Source of the DNA: Methylobacterium mesophilicum
Lineage (GTDB): Bacteria > Pseudomonadota > Alphaproteobacteria > Rhizobiales > Beijerinckiaceae
NCBI RefSeq assembly: GCF_022179445.1
Contig: NZ_BPQU01000013.1
Span: 85,610-149,609 of the forward strand
Direction of reading: 5' to 3'
Length of the DNA stretch: 64,000 bases
The notes beneath the pieces are model-generated. The model saw nothing but the letters and a program-made list of their open reading frames with translations, was not told the origin of the DNA and did no database searches. Below are positions 55,147 to 63,979 of the stretch, in pieces. Numbering within the stretch: position 1 is the first letter of the stretch; the number at the start of each line of letters is the position of its first letter. The position numbers and the translations under genes are program-made.

Positions 55147-56436
55147 TCATCCCTTGGCCGCCGCACCCCGTGGTCCCCGCGACAGGCCCCGGAACGCAGC
55201 CACCGACCAGGCCAGCGTCGCGATCTCCGAGGCCAGGAGCCCGACGAGCGCGGTGGCAGGGGGCAACAGGAGCAGGAGCGGCACCATGAGGGCGAAGCCG
55301 AGGGCGGCGCTCGCTACGGCCCCGGCCGTGATCATTCGGAAGGCCGCGGAGGCTTCGAGATAGGCGCGTGGAATCGCGTAGAGCAGCGACATCGTCACGA
55401 CAGCCCAGACGCCGAGGCCGATCCAGCCCATGGGCTCGCCCGCGAAGCGCCCCTTGAACAGCACCCGCTCGATCAGCGGCAGGGTCGCGGCCATCAGCAA
55501 CCCATAGACTAGGCAGGCGAAGGCGATCAGCAGGACGTAGCGCGTCACGAGCCGCCGGGCGGCCTGGATCTGCCCTACGGCCAGCAGGCTGCTTATCTCC
55601 GGCAGGACCATGTTCATCAGCGCGGACGTGGGAATGCGCAGCGGCGCGTACAGCACGAGCGTCGCGGCGATGGGCGCGTAGGCGGCGGGGCCGGCCAGCA
55701 GGGCGAACAGGAGCGTCAGGCCCTGGCCCTGGACGGTGAGGCTGGTGACGCCGGCCAGCGACCAGGCCAGGGTCCGCCAGATCGCCCGGTATCGCGCCCG
55801 CGCCCGGGCGTGGAGCGAAAGTCTGAGCCGCTCGCGCAGCGCCCCGTATGCCACCGCGATCGCGATGGCATGCGCCAGAGCGATGGCCAGGAGGGCGCGG
55901 TCCAGCAGCGCCTCGCCCTCGCCGCTCAGCCCTTGCCAGAGGAAGGCGGCGCCGCAGACCGCGTAGACGAGGTCGCTCAAGCCCGCGATCCGCGGCCGTC
56001 CGCGGGCGAGCAGCACGATCCGCAGATAGCTGCGGAAGCCGTAGAGGCCCACGAACGCCCCTGCACCCAGTGCGCCCAGACCGATCACGGGAAGAAGCGC
56101 CACGCCGGTGGCGAACGCCATCAGCACGGAGACCAGGGCCGCGCCGGAGCCGAACATCACGTCGTAGCCCAGCGCCGCCGGTCGGCCGAGACTCCGGGCG
56201 AGGTGGAGCGTCGCCGGCACCGTCACCAGGGCGCGGATATAGGTGATGCCGACTGCGCCGACCGTGAACACGATCGCGAACAGCCCGTAATCGTGGGCGT
56301 CGAGTTCGCGGACCAGCAGGATGTTCAGCGCGAAGTGGAACAGGCTCTGGATCAGCTCGCCGGACAGGATCACGGCGAACCGTCCCGACAGGGCTGCGCG
56401 CACGGAGGCGGTCAGGCGTAGGCTGCGGGCCGGCAT
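55147..56436 (-). CDS. Wzx-like polysaccharide flippase
   Basis: 429 residues from the ATG at 56436, which has GGTGAGA upstream; an in-frame ATG at 56463 is an alternative without a ribosome site. About twelve hydrophobic segments and the typical N-terminus (LSGELIQSLFHFALNILLVRELDAHDYGLFAIVFTV, given here in part) indicate the MATE/PST flippase superfamily. It would move lipid-linked repeat units across the inner membrane. It closes the exopolysaccharide island. Confidence 0.85.
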   Translation of the reverse strand: MPARSLRLTASVRAALSGRFAVILSGELIQSLFHFALNILLVRELDAHDYGLFAIVFTVGAVGITYIRALVTVPATLHLARSLGRPAALGYDVMFGSGAALVSVLMAFATGVALLPVIGLGALGAGAFVGLYGFRSYLRIVLLARGRPRIAGLSDLVYAVCGAAFLWQGLSGEGEALLDRALLAIALAHAIAIAVAYGALRERLRLSLHARARARYRAIWRTLAWSLAGVTSLTVQGQGLTLLFALLAGPAAYAPIAATLVLYAPLRIPTSALMNMVLPEISSLLAVGQIQAARRLVTRYVLLIAFACLVYGLLMAATLPLIERVLFKGRFAGEPMGWIGLGVWAVVTMSLLYAIPRAYLEASAAFRMITAGAVASAALGFALMVPLLLLLPPATALVGLLASEIATLAWSVAAFRGLSRGPRGAAAKG

Positions 56437-56584
56437 GGGACGGGTCTCACCGGGGCGCGGCATGGGTCTCGACAGGAGGGTGTGGGCGGCCTCGTCCAAG
56501 GGGGACAATTGCCACGCCTCGACCCCGGGAACGTGGGTGGCGGTCCGCACGGGCATCCGCACGCACGCGACGGAGGCACGAAAT

Positions 56585-57742
56585 CTAGCGGCCGGTCCAG
56601 TCCGTATCGTTCCGGGTCCTGGACCCCAGCACATCTCGGAGTGCGGCGAGACAGCGCGCGACGTCGTCCGGGTCGGCCCAGACATGCGGGCTGAGGCGCA
56701 GAGCGCCCGAGCGCTCGCTCGCGAAGACCCGTGCCGCCTGCAGGCGATCCATGAGCCCATCGGGCAGGCCGCCGGGCGCATGAACGCCGAGGATGTGGTC
56801 CGCGCGCAGATGCGGTGGCGCCACGGTGAGGCCGAGCGCCGTCACGCCCTCGGCGAGGCGATCGGTCAGATCCCGAAGCCGCGCGGCGATGGACGGGACG
56901 CCCCACGCGGCGATGAGGTCAAGCCCGCTCGCGGCCATGGACAGGGCCACGGGATCGTTCAACTCACCCCGGTCGTAGCGCCGGGCTCCGGCCGCCGGCG
57001 TGCGGTTTCCGATGTTGTCCTCGATCGGCAGGCCGTCCTGCCGATGGGGGGCGGCGTACAGGAACGCGACGCCGTAGGGGCCGAGCGCCCATTTGTAGGT
57101 CGGAAAGGCGAGGAAATCCGGCCGCCAGCGGGCCACATCCACGGGCATCGCCCCCACCGCCTGCGTCGCGTCGATCACCAGGGCCGCACCTGCCGCATGC
57201 ACCGCCGGTGTGAGGCGGTCGAGGTCGATCAGGCTTCCGTCTGTCCAATGCAGGGGTGTCAGGGTGGCGATCGCGAGCGGCTTGTCCGACGGCTTGTGGA
57301 TCGCCGCCAGCAGGGCGGCGGTCCAGTCGCCGTCCGGCGGCCGGGGAACTTCCTCGACGGCCAGGTCGTGCGCGGCCGCCAGCCGGTCGTAGGCGTAGCG
57401 CAGGGAGGGGAACTCGTCGGCGACTCGCAGCAGGCGCCCGCCCCGCGCGGGAGCGAGGTTACACGCGGCGGTCGCCATGGCGTGGCTCACCGAGCCGACG
57501 ATCGCCACATCGTCCGCGCCCGCACCGATCAGGCGCGCCGCAGCTTCGCGGGTCCGCTCGGCGAGGGCCGGGAACGCCGTCCTGGGATGGTCCCAGGGTC
57601 GGCTCTTGGTCAGGATGCCGGCCTCGCCTGCAGCCCGGACGACGCGCGGCAGCGGCGACCAGGCTGCGGCATCCAGGTAGCTGACGTCCGCCGGCACCTC
57701 GAACAGGTGGCGCTGACTGGGAATCGCTTCGATACGCGGCAT
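56585..57742 (-). CDS. Class V aminotransferase-fold PLP enzyme
   Basis: 385 residues; start ATG at 57742. The fold and PLP site are visible: VSYLDAAAWSPLP, DDVAIVGSVSHAMATAACNL, DGSLIDLDRLTPAVHAAGAALVIDATQAVGAM and the Schiff-base lysine in FPTYKWALGPYG. Relatives include cysteine desulphurases, kynureninases and isopenicillin N epimerase-like proteins of unknown role. No sulphur-acceptor gene is adjacent. The substrate cannot be assigned. Confidence 0.83.
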   Translation of the reverse strand: MPRIEAIPSQRHLFEVPADVSYLDAAAWSPLPRVVRAAGEAGILTKSRPWDHPRTAFPALAERTREAAARLIGAGADDVAIVGSVSHAMATAACNLAPARGGRLLRVADEFPSLRYAYDRLAAAHDLAVEEVPRPPDGDWTAALLAAIHKPSDKPLAIATLTPLHWTDGSLIDLDRLTPAVHAAGAALVIDATQAVGAMPVDVARWRPDFLAFPTYKWALGPYGVAFLYAAPHRQDGLPIEDNIGNRTPAAGARRYDRGELNDPVALSMAASGLDLIAAWGVPSIAARLRDLTDRLAEGVTALGLTVAPPHLRADHILGVHAPGGLPDGLMDRLQAARVFASERSGALRLSPHVWADPDDVARCLAALRDVLGSRTRNDTDWTGR

Positions 57743-57888
57743 GATAGAGGCGAGCGTAGAGGATCGGACGGGCAGCCGCCATCGTCCGGGCTTGATCGCC
57801 CAGCCCCGATGCCGCAAGCCGGCGGACCACAGCCCCGCGAGGCACCCGTGCCGACCCGCTTCCTGCCAACGACCGACATCGCGTCACG

Positions 57889-59127
57889 ATGGGACGCCTG
57901 AGCCGCGACTGCTTCGACGTTGCCCCCGCGCCCATGCGGGTCGCCGACGCGGTGACTCTGTTGCGCGCACGGCTGCCGATCCTGTCAGCCATCGAAACGG
58001 TCCCTGTCGACCGGTCCGATGGGCGCGTCCTCGCCGAGGATTTGATCGCTCCGATCGATCTGCCGCCGTTCGATAACGCGGCCGTCGACGGCTACGCCGT
58101 GCGCGCCGGTGACGTCGCGAATGCGGGCGAGACACGCCTGCCCCTGGGGGGCCGCGTCCCGGCCGGGCATGCGCCGGTCGATCCCGGGCCGGGCTTCGCG
58201 GTGCGGATCTTCACCGGAGCGCCGATGCCGCCGGGGACCGACGCGGTGGCGATGCAGGAGGATGTGCGGATCGACGGCGAGGCTGTGATCCTGCCGGCGG
58301 GCCTCGCCTCGGGGTCCAATCGCCGCCGGGCCGGAGAGGATATTGCGCGCGGCAGCCGCGCGATCCCGGCGGGCACCCGGCTGGGTCCGCGCCACCTCGC
58401 GCTGGCCGCCGCGCTCGGCCTGCCCGCCCTGCGCCTGCGCGTGCCGCTCAAAGTGGCGTTGTTCTCCACCGGCGACGAGTTGACCCCGCCCGGCCGGCCT
58501 CTCCCGGCCGCCGGCATCCACGACGCCAACCGGCCGATGCTCGCCGCCCTCTTGCGCAGGCTCGGGGCCGAACCCGCCGATCTCGGCATCCTGCGCGACG
58601 CGCCCGGCCCGTTGCGGCAGCGCCTCGAAGCCGCAGCCGCCGACCACGACCTGATCCTCACCACCGGCGGCGTCTCGGTCGGCGAGGAGGATCACGTCCG
58701 TGCCGCCGTCGAGGCGTCGGGCGGGCTGACCTTCTGGCGGCTGGCCATCAAGCCGGGCCGGCCCGTGGCGCTCGGCACCGTGGCGGGCACGCCGTTCGCA
58801 GGTCTCCCCGGCAACCCCGCCGCCGCCTACGTGACCGCCCTGGCGGTCCTCCGCCCCCTCGTCCTGCACCTGTCGGGCGCGCACGACGAGACGCCGACGC
58901 TGACCGTGCGAAGCGGCTTCGCCCAGGAGAAGCGCGTGGGCCGGCGCGAGTACCTGCGCGTCCAGATCCGCGTCGGCGCCGACGGCGTCGCGGAGGCGGT
59001 GCCGTCGACGGGGGGCGCCTTGTCCGGCCTGTCGGCCAGCGACGGGCTGGTGGAACTCGGCGAGGATCTGAGCGCGATCCGTGTGGGTGATCCGTTGCCA
59101 TACCGGGCGCACGGGGATCTGGGGTGA
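57889..59127 (+). CDS. moeA: Molybdopterin molybdenumtransferase MoeA
   Basis: 412 residues. All MoeA motifs are present: LPPFDNAAVDGYAVRAGD, VRIFTGAPMPPGTDAVAMQED, VALFSTGDEL, the MPT-binding segment ILTTGGVSVGEEDHVR and FAGLPGNPAAAYVTAL with a C-terminal beta domain. MoeA inserts Mo into the adenylated pterin. Relevant in this genome because the aldehyde oxidoreductase at 2-3069 needs molybdenum cofactor. The start at 57889 keeps the conserved SRDCFDVA segment. Confidence 0.93.
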   Translation: MGRLSRDCFDVAPAPMRVADAVTLLRARLPILSAIETVPVDRSDGRVLAEDLIAPIDLPPFDNAAVDGYAVRAGDVANAGETRLPLGGRVPAGHAPVDPGPGFAVRIFTGAPMPPGTDAVAMQEDVRIDGEAVILPAGLASGSNRRRAGEDIARGSRAIPAGTRLGPRHLALAAALGLPALRLRVPLKVALFSTGDELTPPGRPLPAAGIHDANRPMLAALLRRLGAEPADLGILRDAPGPLRQRLEAAAADHDLILTTGGVSVGEEDHVRAAVEASGGLTFWRLAIKPGRPVALGTVAGTPFAGLPGNPAAAYVTALAVLRPLVLHLSGAHDETPTLTVRSGFAQEKRVGRREYLRVQIRVGADGVAEAVPSTGGALSGLSASDGLVELGEDLSAIRVGDPLPYRAHGDLG

Positions 59128-59187
59128 GTCTTGGGGATGGGTCTTGGGCATGCGTCGGGTGACGACGCTCTCAACAATTGGCGGCGC

Positions 59188-59213
59188 GCGTATATACTCG
59201 CACGTATATACGC
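59188..59213. promoter_or_regulatory. Palindromic operator of the VapBC module
   Basis: GCGTATATA and its complement TATATACGC flank 8 bases; the sequence also reads as two CGTATATAC direct repeats 14 bp apart. It lies between 10 and 36 bp before the antitoxin start. Type II antitoxins of the AbrB family bind such palindromes to repress their own operon. Confidence 0.65.
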
Positions 59214-59223
59214 GGAGGCTTGT

Positions 59224-59451
59224 ATGAGGCGGACTCGGGTGTTTCAGTCGGGCAACAGTCAGGCGGTGCGACTGCCCGCCGGCTTCCGCCTTCAAGGCCC
59301 GGAGATCGAGATTCTCCGCAGGGGCGATGAAATCGTGCTGCGTGAGATCCGGACGCACGACCTAACGGCCGCCTTTGCGCTCCTGACCGAGCTTCCGATC
59401 GACGAACTCGTCCGTGAGGACGCGCCGCCGCAGGATCGCGACGGCTTATGA
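59224..59451 (+). CDS. vapB: VapB-type antitoxin (AbrB/SpoVT fold)
   Basis: 75 residues; ATG at 59224 with GGAGG upstream. The N-terminus RTRVFQSGNSQAVRLPAGFR is a swapped-hairpin AbrB motif (FQSGNSQAVRLP), followed by a short acidic tail (REDAPPQDRDGL) that would wrap the toxin. It overlaps the toxin gene by 4 bp (ATGA). It should repress its own promoter through the palindrome directly upstream. Confidence 0.88.
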   Translation: MRRTRVFQSGNSQAVRLPAGFRLQGPEIEILRRGDEIVLREIRTHDLTAAFALLTELPIDELVREDAPPQDRDGL

Positions 59452-59888
59452 AGCCGCGCTACATGCTCGATACCAACATCTGCATCTACATCCGCCGCGC
59501 ACGGCCGCCACAGGTACTCGAACGGTTCCGCGACCTGCGACCGGGCGAGGTGGTGATATCGCCGATCACCCATGGCGAGTTGCAGTTCGGTTTGGAGAAG
59601 ATCCGGGATACACCCGGATTCGATGCGGCCTTGCGGGCCTTTGCCAGGCTGACGGAGATGATCCCGGTCGTCACCCCGGGCGAAGCGACTGCAGCGCATT
59701 ACGCGGCGTTTCGCGCCAAGCTTCAGAGGGCCGGCTTGATCATCGGCAACAACGACCTCTGGATCGCGGCGCACGCGAAGGCGCTCGATGTCATTCTCGT
59801 GACCAACAACACGCGGGAGTTCGATCGCCTGAAACCTGCCCTCACAATTGAGAACTGGGCCGCGCGGGGGAGCGTATCCGGCGCTTAG
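59448..59888 (+). CDS. vapC: VapC-type PIN domain toxin
   Basis: 146 residues. PIN residues are all present: Asp8 in MLDTNICIYI, Glu44 in PITHGELQFG, Asp103 in GNNDLWIAAHA and a polar LVTNNTREF near 118-125. The four-acid site binds Mg2+ and cleaves RNA, often tRNA or rRNA. It is translationally coupled to the antitoxin. No transposon or other mobile sign is adjacent. Confidence 0.9.
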   Translation: MKPRYMLDTNICIYIRRARPPQVLERFRDLRPGEVVISPITHGELQFGLEKIRDTPGFDAALRAFARLTEMIPVVTPGEATAAHYAAFRAKLQRAGLIIGNNDLWIAAHAKALDVILVTNNTREFDRLKPALTIENWAARGSVSGA

Positions 59889-60015
59889 TCGGATCCCCCC
59901 TCGTCACGCCCAGGACAGCACTTCACGGCCCACCGCCCCCGATATCCGGCGGGACACCGCGCCCACCAGCCTGTAGAGCGTCAAATCCGTCCCTGCCCGA
60001 CCCGTTCGAGATCCC

Positions 60016-60891
60016 GTGCCCCTGCTCGCAGACCGCGCCCCCGCCAAAGTCAACCTCACGCTCCACGTGCTCGGGCGCCGGGCCGGAGACGGCTACCACG
60101 AGTTGGAGAGCCTGGTGGCCTTCGCGGGGACCGCCGACCGCCTGACCCTCCACCCCGGCGCCGCGCTCGGCCTCACCGTCAGCGGTCCGACCGCCGGTCC
60201 GGCCGGTCCGACGGACGACAACCTCGTCCTGCGCGCCGCCCGCGGGCTGGCGGCACGGGTGCCGAACCTGCGATTGGGGGCGTTCCATCTGGTCAAGCGC
60301 CTGCCGGTTGCGGCCGGCATCGGCGGCGGTTCGTCGGATGCCGCCGCGGCCCTGCGGTTGCTGGCGTGTCTCAACGACCTGCCGCTCAATCATGCAGCCC
60401 TGATCGCCGCCGCGCGCGAGACCGGGGCCGACGTGCCGGTCTGCCTCGACCCGCGGGCCCGCATGATGCGTGGCGCCGGGGAGGAGATCGGCCCCGTGCT
60501 GGGGCTCGCGCCGCTGCCGGCCGTGCTGGTCAATCCCGGCGTGCCGGTGCCGACCGCTCCGGTGTTCAAGGCCTTGGGCCTCGCGGTCGGGCAGACGCGC
60601 GACGGCGCGGCCCATCCCGAGATCGCCGAGGGGCTCAGCGCCGACGCCCTGGTGGCGTCCCTCGCCCCGGCCCGGAACGACCTGGAGGCGCCAGCGCTCA
60701 CGGTCGCCCCGGTGATCGGCGAGGCCCTGGCGGCCCTGCGCGCGCGGGACGGATGCCGCCTGGCACGGATGTCCGGCTCGGGTGCGACGGTGTTCGCGCT
60801 GTTTGCTGACCGCCGCGCGGCGGTGCGGGCTGCCGCCGCCTTGCGGACCGCGCATCCGAATTGGTGGGTGGCGCCGACCTTCCTGCGCTGA
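60016..60891 (+). CDS. ispE: 4-diphosphocytidyl-2-C-methylerythritol kinase
   Basis: 291 residues from a GTG at 60016. GHMP kinase motifs: [21 protein letters not shown] near the N-terminus, [20 protein letters not shown] as the ATP site, and [15 protein letters not shown] at the C-terminus. It phosphorylates 4-diphosphocytidyl-methylerythritol in the non-mevalonate isoprenoid pathway, which also feeds the UbiA substrate. The adjacent clcB gene is convergent. Confidence 0.93.
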   Translation: MPLLADRAPAKVNLTLHVLGRRAGDGYHELESLVAFAGTADRLTLHPGAALGLTVSGPTAGPAGPTDDNLVLRAARGLAARVPNLRLGAFHLVKRLPVAAGIGGGSSDAAAALRLLACLNDLPLNHAALIAAARETGADVPVCLDPRARMMRGAGEEIGPVLGLAPLPAVLVNPGVPVPTAPVFKALGLAVGQTRDGAAHPEIAEGLSADALVASLAPARNDLEAPALTVAPVIGEALAALRARDGCRLARMSGSGATVFALFADRRAAVRAAAALRTAHPNWWVAPTFLR

Positions 60892-60908
60892 ACGGCGCGT
60901 CGCACCTG

Positions 60909-60941
60909 CCCTCAGCCCCCTGCCCCCTGCCCTCAGCCCCC
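60909..60941 (-). other. G-quadruplex-type G-run repeat over the clcB stop codon
   Basis: On the minus strand five runs of three to five G (plus-strand C-runs at 60909-60911, 60916-60920, 60923-60927, 60930-60932, 60937-60941) are separated by 2-4 bases, and GGGGGCTGAGGGCA occurs twice as a direct repeat. The stop codon of the ClC gene (60933-60935) lies within the array. Confidence 0.75.
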
Positions 60942-62747
60942 GCTTGCCTCCGCGCGGATGCGATTCCGGCGGAAATACGCCCGGCGCTCGGCCTCGGCGC
61001 GGACCGTCGCGGCGCGCACCTGCAACAGGTCCTTGCGGGTGAGCAGCCCGACCAACTCACCGCTCTCCGGGTCGGTGACCGTCAGGCGGCCTTGGCCGGC
61101 CGACAGCATCACGTCGAGGGCGTGCGATACCACATCGCCCGGATGGACCGATGCCAAGCCAGCATCCGAGACGCGCTCGGCGAGGGTCTCGTCGGCCGCG
61201 TCATCCTCCCGCGTCTCCATCGTCCAGCGGAGCGCGTCGTCGCGCGTGACCAGGCCTACCGGCCGACGGCCGCCGTCGAGTACCGGATAGGCGTGGTGGG
61301 GACCGGCGGTGATCGCCGCCACAGCCTCGGCCACCGGCAGATCCCCCGCGAGGGTGGCGACCTTGCGGGTCATCACCGCCTCGACCCGGGCCAAGTCGTA
61401 GGGATCGATGCCGTATTCCCGGGTCACGTGCTGTCCCCGCCGGGCGATCTTCTCGGTGAGGATCGAGCGCTTGAGCAGCAGCACGGTCACCGCGTAGGCC
61501 GCCATGGTGGCGGCGAGCAGGGGTGCCAGGGCGGCGACGTCGCCGGTCACCTCGACGGCGAACACCACTCCGGTCAGTGGCGCCGGCAGGGTCCCACCGA
61601 GCATCGCCGCCATGCCGAGCAGCGCCCAGAACCCATGCGCACCGGGGAGGACGAGGCCGATCAGCCAGCCGATCGCGCCACCCAGGATCAGCAACGGTGC
61701 GAGCACGCCCCCGGACGTGCCCGACGACAGCGCGGCGAGCCAGATCACCGCTTTCACGACGAGGATCATCAGCACCGCTCCGGCCAGCATGTGCCCGGAC
61801 AGCAGATCGCGGATCACATCGTAGCCGACACCGAGCGCCCGGGGCTCCACCAAGCCGCCGAGGCCGACCACGAGGGCGCCCAAAGCCGGCCACCACATCC
61901 AGTGGATCGGCAGCCGGCCGAACCCGTCCTCGAGGGCGTAGAGCGCGCGCGTGAGCACACCGGAGATCAGCCCGCAGGCCAGCCCGAGCGCTGCACAGGC
62001 GGGCAATCCCCACCACGGCAGCGCCGGATTGTCGGTGAAGGGGAAGAGCGGGCCGGCCTCGAACAGGGCGGGCCGCCAGCAGGCCGCCGTCACCGCACCG
62101 ACCGTGACCGGCACGAGGCTGCGCGGGCGCCACTCGAACAGCAGCACCTCGACGGCGAGCAGCACGGCCGCCACGGGCGTACCGAAGATCGCCGTCATGC
62201 CGGCCGCGGCGCCGGCCACCAGCAGGGTCTTCCGTTCGGATGCGCTCAGATGGAAGAACTGCGCGAACAGCGAGCCCACCGCGCCGCCCGTGACGATGAT
62301 CGGTCCCTCGGCGCCGAACGGCCCGCCCGTGCCGATCGCCACCGCCGAGGAGAGCGGCTTCAAGACAGCCACCTTGGGCGACATCCGGCTGCCGCCGATC
62401 AGGATCGCCTCCATGGCCTCCGGGATGCCGTGGCCACGGATCTTCTCCGAGCCGTAACGCGCCATCGCACCCACGATCAGCGCGCCGATGACCGGAATCG
62501 CGATCATCCACGGCCCCGGCGTCGCGCCGGCGAGTGACGTCAGAGCGGTGTCGAAGCGGCCGTACCAGGCGAGATTGGTCACCAGGCCGATCAGCGTGAG
62601 CAGGATCCAGGCGGTGGCGGTCGCAGCCGTCCCGGTGATCGCCGCGAGCGCGGCCAGCGCCAGAACCCGCCGATCCGCGCTGAAATCGCCGAGCACCCGC
62701 CGCAATGGCCTGCCAGCGCCGTGCGCGATGTCCTGTCCGCCGTCCAT
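60933..62747 (-). CDS. ClC family chloride channel/antiporter with CBS domains
   Basis: 604 residues from an ATG at 62747. The ClC motif GGPFGAEGPIIVTGG carries the gating glutamate (GxEGP); a second glutamate in LLFEWRPRS aligns with the proton glutamate E203 of E. coli ClC, so antiport is possible. GTSGGVLAPLLILGG is the GxFxP-like site. Two cytosolic CBS domains fill the C-terminus (GLVTRDDALRW, GLLTRKDLLQV). The upstream MarR gene is divergent, with a perfect palindrome between, so it may be its regulator. Confidence 0.9.
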   Translation of the reverse strand: MDGGQDIAHGAGRPLRRVLGDFSADRRVLALAALAAITGTAATATAWILLTLIGLVTNLAWYGRFDTALTSLAGATPGPWMIAIPVIGALIVGAMARYGSEKIRGHGIPEAMEAILIGGSRMSPKVAVLKPLSSAVAIGTGGPFGAEGPIIVTGGAVGSLFAQFFHLSASERKTLLVAGAAAGMTAIFGTPVAAVLLAVEVLLFEWRPRSLVPVTVGAVTAACWRPALFEAGPLFPFTDNPALPWWGLPACAALGLACGLISGVLTRALYALEDGFGRLPIHWMWWPALGALVVGLGGLVEPRALGVGYDVIRDLLSGHMLAGAVLMILVVKAVIWLAALSSGTSGGVLAPLLILGGAIGWLIGLVLPGAHGFWALLGMAAMLGGTLPAPLTGVVFAVEVTGDVAALAPLLAATMAAYAVTVLLLKRSILTEKIARRGQHVTREYGIDPYDLARVEAVMTRKVATLAGDLPVAEAVAAITAGPHHAYPVLDGGRRPVGLVTRDDALRWTMETREDDAADETLAERVSDAGLASVHPGDVVSHALDVMLSAGQGRLTVTDPESGELVGLLTRKDLLQVRAATVRAEAERRAYFRRNRIRAEASGG

Positions 62748-62774
62748 ACAGCCCTCCGTCCTTCACGGCCCAAT

Positions 62775-62793
62775 TATATCGTAGCACGATATA
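62775..62793. promoter_or_regulatory. Palindrome between clcB and the MarR gene
   Basis: TATATCGT and ACGATATA flank an AGC spacer: an 8-bp perfect inverted repeat 27 bp upstream of the ClC start and about 105 bp before the MarR start. It is the expected type of site for a winged-helix dimer. AT-rich arms suggest overlap with a promoter. Confidence 0.65.
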
Positions 62794-62898
62794 TTCAATG
62801 ACGTCCGGACCGGAACGGGGTGCTACGGGCCCGGGAAGCCCTTATGGATCCGGACGCTATAAGGCCGAACGTCCAGAACCGGCACCAGGGAGATTACC

Positions 62899-63327
62899 GT
62901 GGCTTGCGAGGATCCTCAGACCGCGCCGCTGTCCCAGGAGCAGTACGCCGCTCTGGCGGAATTCCGATACCGACTGCGGCGCTTCCTGGCCTTCAGCGAG
63001 GCGGCGGCAGGCCGGGCCGGCATCCCACCTCAGCAGCATCAGGCACTCCTGGCCTTGGCCGGCCATGCCGGGCGCGCGCCGCCGACGGTGGGGCTGCTGG
63101 CCGAGCAACTTCTGATCGCTCCGCATACCGCGGCCGAACTCGTCGCCCGGATGGTCGTTGGCGGCCTGCTTACGAAGGGACGCGCCGCCGAGGATCGACG
63201 CCGGAGCGAATTGGCGCTCACGCCCCGGGCCGAAACCCTGCTGCGCGATCTGACCGCTGCGCACCTGGAGGAGTTGCGCGGCCTGGTGCCAGCGCTCTCG
63301 GGCGCGCTCCATCCCGCGGCGACTTGA
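62899..63327 (+). CDS. MarR family transcriptional regulator
   Basis: 142 residues from a GTG at 62899, with CAGGGAGA upstream. The winged-helix region is visible in TVGLLAEQLLIAPHTAAELVARM and VGGLLTKGRAAEDRRRSELALT, where the DRRR wing motif is typical of MarR. Such regulators bind small ligands or sense stress and repress neighbouring genes. The divergent ClC gene and the palindrome between them make it the likely target; the ligand is unknown. Confidence 0.85.
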   Translation: MACEDPQTAPLSQEQYAALAEFRYRLRRFLAFSEAAAGRAGIPPQQHQALLALAGHAGRAPPTVGLLAEQLLIAPHTAAELVARMVVGGLLTKGRAAEDRRRSELALTPRAETLLRDLTAAHLEELRGLVPALSGALHPAAT

Positions 63328-63373
63328 CGCATAGGGGGTTGGATGGTCTTTTTCCGTAGGGGGGGGAGCGGAG

Positions 63374-63979
63374 ATGGCGGATCCTGACAGGTCGGCGGCG
63401 CACCGCGCCAAGCTCCGCGGGTTCTACACGTCGCTGGTGGCCAACCCGAATGCGGCCGACCCGCGCGTCGCGGCGGCCTTCGCGGCAGTTCCTCGGGAGC
63501 CGTTCGCCGGCCCGGGGCCCTGGTCGATCCTGGCCGCACATGTCTGGCGATCTCAGGATCGCGGCCCGCTCTACGTGACCACCCCGGACGACGACCCCGC
63601 CTTCCTGTATCAGGACGTGCTGGTCGCCCTCGACGCAGCAAGCGGCATCAATATCGGACAGCCCAGCCTGCACGCCCTCTGCCTCGATGCGCTCGCGCCC
63701 CGGCCCGGGGAGACCGTGGTCCAGGTCGGGACAGGCAGCGGGTATTATACGGCGCTCCTCGCCCATCTCGTCGGGCCGGACGGCCATGTGTGCGGCTTCG
63801 AGATCGACTCCGGCCTCGCGGAGCGGGCGGCGCGCAATCTCATCCCCTGGCCGTGGGCCCGGGTCGATGCGCGCTCCGGCGTAGACGGGAGCCTCCCCGA
63901 GGCCGACGCGATCTACGTCAATGCCGGGGCACCGCGCCCTCAGGACGATCGCTTGAAGGGGATCAGGCGGTCTGAGTGA
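63374..63979 (+). pseudogene. Protein-L-isoaspartate O-methyltransferase-like gene, 3' end lost
   Basis: An ATG after a G-rich ribosome site opens a 201-residue frame. SAM-dependent methyltransferase motifs are present: VVQVGTGSGYYTALLAHL (motif I), GFEIDSG and ADAIYVNAG (motif II). Family members continue after motif II with a core strand and helices (LDxLxPGGxL type), but here the frame turns into an unrelated short tail (PQDDRLKGIRRSE) at about base 63940. The gene looks truncated, probably by an insertion sequence entering from the right. Confidence 0.6.
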
